Assembly (NCBI RefSeq): GCF_000708755.2
Contig: NZ_JGVU02000008.1
Location: forward strand, 1 to 35,245
DNA length: 35,245 nucleotides
Source of the DNA: Metabacillus indicus LMG 22858
GTDB lineage: Bacteria; Bacillota; Bacilli; Bacillales; Bacillaceae
Reading direction: 5' to 3'
In this document: positions 15,551 to 22,472 of the stretch, piece by piece
Numbering within the stretch: the first letter of the stretch is position 1
How the letters are laid out: every line of letters starts with the position of its first letter
Notes under the pieces: model-generated
Databases searched by the model: none
What the model was told of the DNA's origin: nothing
Seen by the model: only the letters and a program-made list of their open reading frames with translations
Translations under genes and position numbers: made by a program

Positions 15551-16510
15551 TTATCTGAAAATGGCAGCATACAAACCGGTCAAAACAAGTGCGGCAAACA
15601 TGACGGCTGCGACAGCCTTCCTCCTGCTGAATTCAGGTTTGGGTTTTTTATAGCCAATCTTCCGGCTGACAAGTTTACCGGCTGTGAAATGGCTGATGTA
15701 ATAGGGAACAAGAATGACGATCACATACAGCCAGAAAAGCGGATTGAACACAATGAAGAAAAAAATGAACACCGGCCAGAAAAGAATTCCGGCTGTTCTT
15801 CTGATGAAAGAATGAGTCTGCAGGATACGAAGCAAATACCTGTGCAGAGCATATTCCGTTTTCAGCATGTCGAGGTATTGCTCTCTGTAATCCTGATCTT
15901 CAGGGTCAATTGCAGCAGCGCTGCGGCTCAGCTCTCTTGCCTGCTTGAAATCGCCGCGGTTGAAGGCCGTATTGGCCAGAGTATAGTAGACGTAGGGATT
16001 ATCCTCATTGCTTTTCAAAGCCATCTGCTCGTATTCTTTTGATTGTTTCTTTTTCCCTGCAAGCAGGAGAAGGTTGCTGTACGCTGCAAGGTATGTGGCC
16101 TCTTCGGTTTCATGAACAAGTGCAAGCTCCATGAGCCCCAACGCCTTCTTCCGTTTATTCTTTTGCAGGGCTCTGAGCGCTTTAAGATAATAGAGGTGCG
16201 CAGTGTCCGGGTAGAGGTTGAGAGCACTTTCTGCAGCCGCATCAAATGCTTTCCATTCCCCAAGATTGAACAGGGCCATAACAAGCATGAGGTGACCAGT
16301 AAAGTCTTCCGGATCTTTACTGAGGGCTTCCTTTGAAAAATGGACTGCTGCGGGATAATCTTCCTTATCAGCATAGATCCTGGCAAGAAGTGAAAACGAA
16401 CGGGCATCCTCCGGATTTGACGCAATAAGGGCATGTGCTTCCTCAATCGCCTGGCTGTAACTTTTCCAGTCTGTCAGTTTGCGGATCCTCTCCTCATAAA
16501 AGCTGAACAT
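15551..16510 (-). CDS. TPR protein with C-terminal membrane anchor
   Basis: This 319-residue protein has a helical TPR region (about residues 15-210). Repeats are visible as ...NPEDARSFSLLARIYADKEDYPAAVHFSKEA..., ...NPYVYYTLANTAFNRGDFKQARELSR... and similar. Strong hydrophobic helices follow at about 241-256, 257-275 and 298-316, with basic residues between. TPR stretches normally bind partner proteins, so it could recruit something to the membrane. Its ATG overlaps the stop of the upstream AAA ATPase gene in a TGATG junction, which indicates translational coupling and a likely 1:1 functional link. I do not recognise a named family. Confidence 0.85.
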   Translation of the reverse strand: MFSFYEERIRKLTDWKSYSQAIEEAHALIASNPEDARSFSLLARIYADKEDYPAAVHFSKEALSKDPEDFTGHLMLVMALFNLGEWKAFDAAAESALNLYPDTAHLYYLKALRALQKNKRKKALGLMELALVHETEEATYLAAYSNLLLLAGKKKQSKEYEQMALKSNEDNPYVYYTLANTAFNRGDFKQARELSRSAAAIDPEDQDYREQYLDMLKTEYALHRYLLRILQTHSFIRRTAGILFWPVFIFFFIVFNPLFWLYVIVILVPYYISHFTAGKLVSRKIGYKKPKPEFSRRKAVAAVMFAALVLTGLYAAIFR

Positions 16511-17457
16511 CAGCGGATGCCATGTGCTTTCATATAGTCCAGAACGTGCTGATAATCCTTATTTGTATCGCTGAACGTTGCATAGTTCTTGGCGGTTGAA
16601 AACCATTCAAGCGTCGTAGGGTTCCGGTTCTTTGCGGCTTTTAGGAGATCTGCATGCGACATTGGCTGCAGGGAGCCCTGTTCGAGTGAGCGTTCAATGG
16701 CTTTTGATACGGCATCATCCACAACCTGAGTCAGATCAGCGCCTGAGAAGTGCGAGGTTGCCTTAGCCACTTTCGATAAATCAAGTTTTTCCTGTGGTTT
16801 ATCTTTTGTTTTGAGCGTCAAAATCAGCTCGCGCTCATCCTGTGAGGGAGGCGGGATGAAAATGAGAGAGTTGAACCTTCCCGGTCTCCGCAGCGCCGGG
16901 TCAAGATACCAAGGCGTGTTCGTCGCCCCGATGATGTAAACCTGTTCGTTGAACGACTGCAGTCCATCAAGCTCCAAAAGAAGCTGATTGACAATCATCC
17001 GGTCGTGGTGCTGACTCATGCGGTGCCGGTTTCCCCCAAGGGCGTCAAGCTCATCAATGAACAGCACACAAGGCTTCTGCTCCCGTGCTTTCTCAAAAAC
17101 ATCATGCAGATTGTGCTCGCTCTGGCCGACATACATGGAAAGGATCGCCTGCAGCTCAAGGTGGATAAAGCTTGCATTGATTTCTCCTGCAATCGCTTTT
17201 GCCAAAAATGTTTTCCCGCATCCCGGAGGCCCGTAAAGCAGAAGGCTGCCGCCGCTCTTTTTACCAAAAGCCTGAAAAAACTCAGGCGACTGGATCGGCA
17301 TAATAAAATCCATGCGAATCCGCTTTTTTACATCCTCAAGTCCGCCGACATCATCAAATGTCTCCTTCGGCTGAACCGTCTCAACCAGGCTGTTTTTATC
17401 CTTATCAAACTGAATCACTTTCAAATTTCTGCGCTTTTTATCATCATCTGAGCTCAC
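16510..17457 (-). CDS. AAA family ATPase (single-domain, Cdc48/FtsH-like)
   Basis: This classical AAA ATPase of 315 residues has Walker A GPPGCGKT (76-83), an aromatic pore loop MYVG (108-111), Walker B VLFIDELDAL (131-140), sensor-1 GATN (177-180), arginine fingers in DPALRRPGRF (186-195), and a small C-terminal lid with FSGADLTQVVDDAV. The N-terminal extension is only about 35 residues, with no protease or membrane domain, so it probably remodels substrates for a partner. The start is a GTG at 17457, because AGGAGG (plus-strand 17465-17470) is 7 bases from it but only 1 base from an in-frame ATG at 17463. It is coupled to the TPR-membrane gene by a TGATG overlap. Confidence 0.9.
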   Translation of the reverse strand: MSSDDDKKRRNLKVIQFDKDKNSLVETVQPKETFDDVGGLEDVKKRIRMDFIMPIQSPEFFQAFGKKSGGSLLLYGPPGCGKTFLAKAIAGEINASFIHLELQAILSMYVGQSEHNLHDVFEKAREQKPCVLFIDELDALGGNRHRMSQHHDRMIVNQLLLELDGLQSFNEQVYIIGATNTPWYLDPALRRPGRFNSLIFIPPPSQDERELILTLKTKDKPQEKLDLSKVAKATSHFSGADLTQVVDDAVSKAIERSLEQGSLQPMSHADLLKAAKNRNPTTLEWFSTAKNYATFSDTNKDYQHVLDYMKAHGIR

Positions 17458-17494
17458 AACCATACCTCCTGTACTGAACAATCATTCTTCTTTG

Positions 17495-17523
17495 ATACTA
17501 GCAAAATATGAAAGTATTTCCAA
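17495..17523 (-). promoter_or_regulatory. Candidate promoter of the AAA-TPR-DUF4385-GNAT unit
   Basis: On the minus strand TTGGAA (17523-17518) is followed by a 17-base spacer and TAGTAT (17500-17495), about 38 bases before the GTG start. Confidence 0.5.
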
Positions 17524-17572
17524 GATGAAGAATACCTGGTTGGGGAGGGAGTTAAAACGACCGGGAATGCAT

Positions 17573-17607
17573 GATTTACATCCAACTATTGCAGATTTAC
17601 AGCCAAC
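17573..17607 (+). repeat. Direct repeat with 21-bp spacing upstream of the second dioxygenase promoter
   Basis: GATTTACATCCAAC (17573-17586) and GATTTACAGCCAAC (17594-17607) match at 13 of 14 bases and lie exactly 21 bp apart, two helical turns, ending 21 bases before the -35 at 17629. The spacing suits side-by-side binding of a dimeric regulator. This is inference only. Confidence 0.5.
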
Positions 17608-17628
17608 ATCCTATCAAATCCCAAATCA

Positions 17629-17657
17629 TTGACATCTGCCTGCAGCGGGTGTATAGT
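17629..17657 (+). promoter_or_regulatory. Sigma-A promoter of the second VOC dioxygenase
   Basis: TTGACA (17629-17634), a 17-base spacer, then TATAGT (17652-17657). The MhqR-type operator lies 10 bases downstream of the -10, around the expected start of transcription. Confidence 0.85.
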
Positions 17658-17667
17658 AAATCTATAA

Positions 17668-17685
17668 TATCTCGAATTCAAGATA
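17668..17685. promoter_or_regulatory. MhqR-type operator upstream of the second dioxygenase
   Basis: TATCTCGAATTCAAGATA is an 18-bp near-palindrome of the MhqR type and the exact reverse complement of 13464-13481. It covers the likely transcription start. Confidence 0.88.
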
Positions 17686-17704
17686 ATTTTATGGAGGGAT
17701 TTAC

Positions 17705-18682
17705 ATGCTGCCGTTAAAAGGGATTCACCATGTATCAGCCATTACAGCAAAAGCACCTCAAAACTATGAGTTTTATACGAAAACACTTGGTCTTCGGTTA
17801 ATTAAGAAAACAGTTAATCAGGACGATGTATCTGTGTATCATTTGTTTTACGGGGATGAAAAAGGAAACCCGGGCACGGAGCTGACGTTTTTTGAAATCG
17901 CCAATGCAGGCAGAGTCCACGAAGGAGTCAACAGCATTTCCGCCACATCGCTCCGCGTGAAAAGCGATGCGGCACTAACCTACTGGAAGCAGCGCTTTGA
18001 GGAGCACAATGTGGAGCACGGAGACATTGCCGAAGCATTTGGCCGCCTGACTCTTCCTTTCAGAGATTTTGAAGGGCAGCGCCTGATTCTGGTATCTGAT
18101 GAGAACAATTCGGGAGTTACCGCCGGAACCCCTTGGGACAAGAGCCCGGTCCCGGCTGAATATGCGATTACCGGACTTGGTCCAGTCAGGCTGACAGTGG
18201 CCGTTGCCGAAAGAACAATAGAAATTCTGACAGACATTCTCGGTTTCCGGGCGAAAGGCAGTTATCCGTCCGAGGCACCCGGCCAGCCGGACATTCAGGT
18301 GTTTGAAACAGGAGAAGGCGGCACGGGAGCAGAGGTTCATATTGAAGAGCGCCTTGATCTGCCGCAGGAGCGTCTCGGTCGCGGAGGTGTTCACCACGTG
18401 GCATTCCGCGTTGAAAATGAAGAAGAGATGCACAAGTGGATTGAGAAACTGAAAGCTGAACGCATACCGAGTTCAGGATTTGTAGACCGTTTTTACTTCC
18501 GTTCCCTGTACTTCCGCGAGCCGAACGGCATCCTGTTCGAGCTTGCAACAGATGGCCCGGGATTTGATACGGATGAGGAACTTGAGCATCTCGGCGAAGC
18601 ACTCGCTCTTCCTCCATTCCTTGAGCCGCGTCGTGCTGAAATTGAAGCAAAGCTGAAGCCCCTGGATACATCACTCAGCTGA
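17705..18682 (+). CDS. VOC-family ring-cleaving dioxygenase, MhqA/MhqE type
   Basis: A second predicted extradiol dioxygenase, 325 residues, with two VOC modules. Candidate metal ligands are His9 (GIHHVSA), His231 (GVHHVAF) and Glu279 (GILFELATD). It differs clearly from the mhqO product at 13542-14465 and looks like the MhqA/MhqE branch; I cannot decide which of those it is. GGAGGG (17693-17698) precedes the ATG. It shares the promoter-operator design of mhqO, so both genes are probably induced together by quinones, diamide-like electrophiles or catechol. No mhqR gene is in the window, so the repressor must act from elsewhere. Confidence 0.9.
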   Translation: MLPLKGIHHVSAITAKAPQNYEFYTKTLGLRLIKKTVNQDDVSVYHLFYGDEKGNPGTELTFFEIANAGRVHEGVNSISATSLRVKSDAALTYWKQRFEEHNVEHGDIAEAFGRLTLPFRDFEGQRLILVSDENNSGVTAGTPWDKSPVPAEYAITGLGPVRLTVAVAERTIEILTDILGFRAKGSYPSEAPGQPDIQVFETGEGGTGAEVHIEERLDLPQERLGRGGVHHVAFRVENEEEMHKWIEKLKAERIPSSGFVDRFYFRSLYFREPNGILFELATDGPGFDTDEELEHLGEALALPPFLEPRRAEIEAKLKPLDTSLS

Positions 18683-18687
18683 CACAG

Positions 18688-18724
18688 TAAAACCCCGGCC
18701 TGATTTTCAGGACCGGGGTTTTAG
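18688..18724 (+). terminator. Terminator of the second dioxygenase gene
   Basis: AAAACCCCGG pairs with CCGGGGTTTT around a 14-base loop that itself has TGA/TCA complementarity; T-rich sequence follows. Confidence 0.9.
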
Positions 18725-18770
18725 GTTTATTCATTAACTGTACAATAAAAACTTAAAGGACAAGGTCTCA

Positions 18771-18788
18771 ATTAAACGTTTGTTTAAT
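18771..18788. promoter_or_regulatory. Palindromic operator-like site upstream of the YqcI/YcgG gene
   Basis: ATTAAACGTTTGTTTAAT has perfect 7-bp arms (ATTAAAC/GTTTAAT) around GTTT. It looks like a TetR-family operator. No adjacent regulator gene is present. It lies 86 bases before the start codon. Confidence 0.5.
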
Positions 18789-18873
18789 ATTTATTTAATG
18801 GATTAAAGCACTTGATTGCAGGGTATGGAAAGAGAGACAAGATGCTGTTCACAATCTATTAAGGAGTGAAACG

Positions 18874-19602
18874 ATGATCACGGTGCCTAAATATTTGCTT
18901 GAAAAAGAAGATATGACCAATCCTGAAATCGTTCCCGAATGGGTCATCAGGGAATATCAGAATTTCAGAAGTGTCGTCACAAATAAAACCTTTCCGTGCT
19001 ACTTCGGCATGGCAGCCGAAAAAAAAGGAGAGCTGAGATATGCGTACATATCAAAAGAAGACTGGTCCAATCTGCCGGAAGCCCTGATTGCGTTTAAAAA
19101 GCTGTTTGATGAAGCCGAGAAGCTCATTCGCCATGGTCTGTTCGTGTTCGTTGAACCGGAGGAGGACGAGAAATCGATTCCGTACTACCGGGAGTATTTC
19201 TGGAATGTGCTTCAGTACCTTCATGATATCGACAAAGAGCCTTGGCCGAAGGATTACCCGCAGGATCCGGATCATCATCTTTGGGCATTTTCGTTTGCCG
19301 ATGAGCCGTATTTCGTTTTTGGAAATGCCCCCGCCTACAAGCAGCGGAAAACAAGAGACCTCGGGGCAAGCTTAGTGCTTGGTTTCCAGCCGCGCCGCAT
19401 TTTTGAAGGGCTTGAAGGCACGTCAGAGGGAGGCAGCATGTCCCGCGAAAAAGTGAGAGAGCGGGTAGAAAAGTGGGATCAGCTTCCAAAGCACCCGAAC
19501 ATCAGCCACTACGGGGACCCGGATCACAGAGAGTGGAAGCAGTACTTCATCGGAGATGACATTGAACCCATACAGGGCAAATGCCCTTTTCACCATAAAT
19601 AA
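18874..19602 (+). CDS. YqcI/YcgG family protein (possible heme-dependent N-oxygenase)
   Basis: This 242-residue soluble protein carries FPCYFGM near residues 47-53, a HLWAFSFADEPYFVFGNAP core, RDLGASLVLGFQPRRIFE, and a C-terminal CPFHH. I recognise the YqcI/YcgG family. From memory, relatives in this family include heme-dependent N-hydroxylases of guanidino compounds (GntA, DcsA), in which conserved His/Cys residues hold heme. Whether this protein binds heme is unproven. AAGGAG (18860-18865) serves as ribosome site for the ATG at 18874. A palindromic operator-like site lies upstream and the gene is monocistronic. Confidence 0.82.
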   Translation: MITVPKYLLEKEDMTNPEIVPEWVIREYQNFRSVVTNKTFPCYFGMAAEKKGELRYAYISKEDWSNLPEALIAFKKLFDEAEKLIRHGLFVFVEPEEDEKSIPYYREYFWNVLQYLHDIDKEPWPKDYPQDPDHHLWAFSFADEPYFVFGNAPAYKQRKTRDLGASLVLGFQPRRIFEGLEGTSEGGSMSREKVRERVEKWDQLPKHPNISHYGDPDHREWKQYFIGDDIEPIQGKCPFHHK

Positions 19603-19605
19603 TAA

Positions 19606-19641
19606 GCAGAAGCTGCCCGGCATTTGCCGGGCAGCTTCTGC
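19606..19641. terminator. 16-bp perfect hairpin between converging genes
   Basis: GCAGAAGCTGCCCGGC and GCCGGGCAGCTTCTGC pair perfectly around ATTT. No T run follows on the plus strand; the minus strand has only TTATTATTT. It is a very stable stem and probably a shared terminator or RNA-end stabiliser for the YqcI/YcgG and MFS genes. Confidence 0.75.
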
Positions 19642-19660
19642 ATGCTGGAGTTCTAATCAC

Positions 19661-20902
19661 TTACCTGTACTTCCTCAAATCCTTCAGACAGAACCACCCG
19701 ATCAGACCGATGATCGTAAGAAGTAAACCGCAAATAAGGAGCACGCGGCCGCCGCCAAAGATATCGGTGAAAAACGAAGCTGCAGCGAGGCCCGCAGGAG
19801 GAAAAACACTCGTAAGAGCACCGATTGTTCCGAACACTCTTCCCTGCATGCTGCTCGTTACCTCAAGTCTGAGTATGACATGTATGAGCAGGGTACTGAA
19901 TGAAAATAAAAATCCGACCAGCAAAATGACGGGAATCCCAATCACAGCCGAGTCAATTTTTCCAAGAATGGCATAGAGCGGACCGAGGGCGATTGTACTG
20001 CCAAGAATAATCATGCCTCTATGAACCAATTTCTTTTCAAATGCCATAATCAGTCCTGCCCCGGCCATGTAACCAAGGGGGATGCTTGCTTCAATCAGGC
20101 CGAATTCAGCAGGGGATGCTTTCCACTCTTTAATGGCAATTACCTGAATGATCATTAGCGATGTGGTAAAAAACAAAATGAGAACAGGAGATAGAATGGT
20201 AATTGCCCGTGCGAACGGTTCTTGCCATATATATGTGAATCCAGTGAGCAAATCCTGCTTAAACGTTGTTTTTTCTGCATAGGTCCGCTTGTGTTCTGGG
20301 AAATTTTTCACCGCGAGTACGAGAATGACAGATACAAAGAACATAAGCGCATCAATTAAAATAGCCGCAACACCGCCATAAGCAGCCACAACAATTCCGC
20401 CAGCTGCAAACCCCAGTGTTCTTGCAATATTGTCTGCAAGACTCATAGCCCCTGTTGCTGCCTGGATTTTCTCTTTGCCGACCACATCAGTGAGCGAAGC
20501 GTTAAAAGCAGGAGCCTTGAACAGCCCGGAAAGGGCCGTGCCTGCAGTAAGAAGGATGATGACCCAGAACGGAGTTTCCACCGCAATTGCTGCGGCAAGG
20601 CAAACCACAAGCAGAGCCCTTATCAAGTCTGATATCCACATCATTTTTTTCCGGTTCATCCTGTCTGCCGCCGTGCCTGCTATGGAGGCAAAACACGTGG
20701 TCACAAGCATATGGGTAATCAGGACGGCAGACATAAGGGAGGCGCTGTCATAGGTTTTCAGCACCCAGATATTCAGGGCGATCGTATGGAACGTCCCTCC
20801 AAAAATGGAAAGGGTATAAGCGGTGAAAAGAGACAAAAAGGTTTTGTTTGACCATAAGCTTTGCTTTTGCAGCAAGACGTGAGCAGACTGAGGTTCAGCC
20901 AT
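19661..20902 (-). CDS. MFS efflux transporter (DHA3/MFS_3-like)
   Basis: This 413-residue major-facilitator protein has about twelve hydrophobic helices and the loop 2-3 motif GTAADRMNRKKMM (a variant of G-x-x-x-D-R-x-x-R). It resembles the MefA/enterobactin-exporter group (LFKAPAFNASLTDVV, SLADNIARTLGFAAGG), which exports macrolides, siderophores or other small molecules; the substrate is unknown. AAAGGGG (plus-strand 20912-20918) lies 9 bases before the ATG. It is divergent from the methyltransferase-cupin pair, with two identical palindromic operators between, so the three genes are probably controlled by the same regulator. Confidence 0.9.
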   Translation of the reverse strand: MAEPQSAHVLLQKQSLWSNKTFLSLFTAYTLSIFGGTFHTIALNIWVLKTYDSASLMSAVLITHMLVTTCFASIAGTAADRMNRKKMMWISDLIRALLVVCLAAAIAVETPFWVIILLTAGTALSGLFKAPAFNASLTDVVGKEKIQAATGAMSLADNIARTLGFAAGGIVVAAYGGVAAILIDALMFFVSVILVLAVKNFPEHKRTYAEKTTFKQDLLTGFTYIWQEPFARAITILSPVLILFFTTSLMIIQVIAIKEWKASPAEFGLIEASIPLGYMAGAGLIMAFEKKLVHRGMIILGSTIALGPLYAILGKIDSAVIGIPVILLVGFLFSFSTLLIHVILRLEVTSSMQGRVFGTIGALTSVFPPAGLAAASFFTDIFGGGRVLLICGLLLTIIGLIGWFCLKDLRKYR

Positions 20903-20918
20903 TATGTTCAGCCCCTTT

Positions 20919-20936
20919 ACTTAATCGTTTAAGTTA
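20919..20936. promoter_or_regulatory. Operator copy 1 between MFS and methyltransferase genes
   Basis: ACTTAATCGTTTAAGTTA contains the palindrome ACTTAA-TCGT-TTAAGT. The same 18 bases recur at 20977-20994. This copy sits next to the MFS ribosome site. Confidence 0.75.
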
Positions 20937-20976
20937 CGCTGGTTTACAATCTGTTTAAAAGACGAGTAAAGAACTA

Positions 20977-20994
20977 ACTTAATCGTTTAAGTTA
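20977..20994. promoter_or_regulatory. Operator copy 2 between MFS and methyltransferase genes
   Basis: Identical in all 18 bases and in orientation to 20919-20936, with start points 58 bp apart. Paired palindromes in a divergent promoter region point to a TetR- or MarR-type repressor encoded elsewhere. Confidence 0.75.
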
Positions 20995-21107
20995 AGAATA
21001 TGCAGTTTCATCCCAGCTGTCAATCTCTCTTTTTTGGGGCGGGGATTGTTTACAATCATCTAATTGGTGATAAAGATAAGAAAAAGACGGAAATAGAGGT
21101 GCGGAAC

Positions 21108-21719
21108 ATGTTTTCAGCATTCACAAAAAATTTCAGCAGGCCAAAAGGTTTCTTAGGAATTGTAGCAGGCAAAATCATGGCACTTGAAAACACAACGATT
21201 AATAAATGGACAATCGGCAAACTGAAGATAAGGCCTGGGGACCGCGTTCTGGAAATTGGATTTGGTCCGGGCTACAGTATTGGTTTCATGCTGAAGCATT
21301 ATCGCAGAGTCATTATAGACGGAGTGGATGTTTCTGAAACGATGAAGGAACAGGCAGAAAAGCAGTTCAGCACCTATGTGAAAAATGGACGCGTGAAAGT
21401 AATGAAGGCCGATGCCGAAACAGTCGAACTTCCTGCGAACACGTACGACAAGCTGCTTTCAGTCAACAATTACACGATTTGGAATGACCCGAGAGCAGGG
21501 CTTGAAAATCTTACGAAGTCCCTGAAGCCCGGAGGAATGGCCGCGATCACGATGCAGCCCAGGGAAGAAGATGCATCAGCCGAAAAAACAAAAATGTTCG
21601 GCAGGCAGATCCGCGATGATATGCTCGCCTGCGGATATGAAGATGTAAGGGTATCCTTTAAAAAAGTGCGTCCTGAGCTGACTGTCTGCGTGACAGGCAT
21701 CAAAAAAGGAGGAAGATGA
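21108..21719 (+). CDS. Class I SAM-dependent methyltransferase
   Basis: This 203-residue Rossmann-fold methyltransferase has SAM-binding motif I VLEIGFGPG (47-55), an acidic IDGVDVSETM strand-2 end, a DAETVELP motif II region and LKPGGMAAITM. It is of the UbiE/small-molecule type; the substrate is unknown. The start at 21108 is chosen because GAGGTG (21096-21101) lies 6 bases upstream; the reading frame is open back to 21000, but there the ATG overlaps the operator region and lacks a ribosome site. The stop is followed directly by the cupin ATG, so the two form an operon opposite an MFS exporter. Confidence 0.88.
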   Translation: MFSAFTKNFSRPKGFLGIVAGKIMALENTTINKWTIGKLKIRPGDRVLEIGFGPGYSIGFMLKHYRRVIIDGVDVSETMKEQAEKQFSTYVKNGRVKVMKADAETVELPANTYDKLLSVNNYTIWNDPRAGLENLTKSLKPGGMAAITMQPREEDASAEKTKMFGRQIRDDMLACGYEDVRVSFKKVRPELTVCVTGIKKGGR

Positions 21720-22217
21720 ATGAACATCCAGCATGAGCTGTTTGAAGGAGATGGAACGATACCGAACAACACAGAGCTTCCGCTGCTCGTCTACAAAACC
21801 GCTTTTTCTGAAAAAGAGGAATTTGAAAATGCCCTAAAAAAGAACAGCTGGAACGGAGCCTGGGTCAACGGAGTCTACAGCTATCATCATTTTCACAGTT
21901 CCGCGCATGAAGTGCTCGGCGTACTCAGCGGAAGGGCTGAGGTTCTTTTTGGAGGGGAGGATGGACGCAAACTTCTATTGGAAAAGGGCGATGTGGCTAT
22001 CATTCCGGCCGGAGTAGGCCATAAGTGCCTGCAAAAAGATGCGGACTTCCAGGTCATGGGGGCCTATCCGGACAATCAGGAAATGGATATGTGCACCGGA
22101 AAACCGGAGGAATATGAGAATGCCTTCAGCCGGATTAAGCAGGTTCCGTTGCCTTTAAATGACCCTTTTTTCGGGAGAGATGGACCTCTGTTTGAGTACT
22201 GGAAAGCTGGTGAATGA
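21720..22217 (+). CDS. Cupin-domain protein, YjlB-like
   Basis: This 165-residue single-cupin protein has YHHFHSSAHEVLGVLSGRAEVLFGGE (cupin motif 1, candidate metal ligands His57, His59, His63) and GDVAIIPAGVGHKC (motif 2, His101), so a metal site is likely. It resembles B. subtilis YjlB, an uncharacterised cupin. AAAGGAGGAAG (21706-21716) is an excellent ribosome site, placed inside the end of the methyltransferase gene; the ATG begins at the base after that gene's stop. The 3' end merges into the 53-bp palindromic repeat array. Confidence 0.88.
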   Translation: MNIQHELFEGDGTIPNNTELPLLVYKTAFSEKEEFENALKKNSWNGAWVNGVYSYHHFHSSAHEVLGVLSGRAEVLFGGEDGRKLLLEKGDVAIIPAGVGHKCLQKDADFQVMGAYPDNQEMDMCTGKPEEYENAFSRIKQVPLPLNDPFFGRDGPLFEYWKAGE

Positions 22218-22382
22218 CGCCACAACGCTGGGCGCATCATAAGGGAAAGTGGCGCAACTCGCCGGAATGACGCCACTTTTCTGATTGCATCGTAAAAGAA
22301 TGTGGCGCAACTCGCCGGAATGACGCCACAAATCCCACAGCATCATAAGAGAAAATGGCGCAACTCACCGGAATGACGCAAA
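22212..22382. repeat. Tandem array with 53-bp period (palindromic units)
   Basis: GAATGACGC begins at 22212, 22265, 22318 and 22371, exactly 53 bp apart. Full hairpins GTGGCG...CGCCAC occupy 22249-22276 and 22302-22329, with a degenerate third at 22355-22382. The shared loop reads CAACTCGCCGGAATGA. Linkers are 25 bases, beginning with AAA or a related T-rich variant and ending in A-rich GAAA-like sequence. The first unit starts at the stop codon of the cupin gene and has lost its left arm. The array fills most of the 255-base gap before the aldehyde dehydrogenase gene and may end cupin transcription. Confidence 0.92.
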
Positions 22383-22393
22383 GTGTTTAAAGT

Positions 22394-22423
22394 TTGACAC
22401 GATCACGTCAAATCATGTACTAT
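22394..22423 (+). promoter_or_regulatory. Sigma-A promoter of the aldehyde dehydrogenase gene
   Basis: TTGACA (22394-22399), an 18-base spacer with TG just before the -10, then TACTAT (22418-22423). GTTTATGAGATTAAAC (22426-22441), a GTTTA/TAAAC inverted repeat, follows and could be an operator. Confidence 0.75.
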
Positions 22424-22472
22424 ACGTTTATGAGATTAAACATATAAACAATTAAAAGGCGGTAATAATAAT

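Noticed and set aside
15509-16042. 177-codon plus-strand ORF
   Set aside because: It overlaps the antisense strand of the TPR gene and the gap before it, with low-complexity shadow composition and no SD.
18186-18674. 162-codon minus-strand ORF
   Set aside because: Antisense to the second VOC dioxygenase, whose active-site residues and operator-promoter are clear.
22212-22382. CRISPR array
   Set aside because: Only three to four units, conserved linkers, no cas genes; palindromic element more likely.
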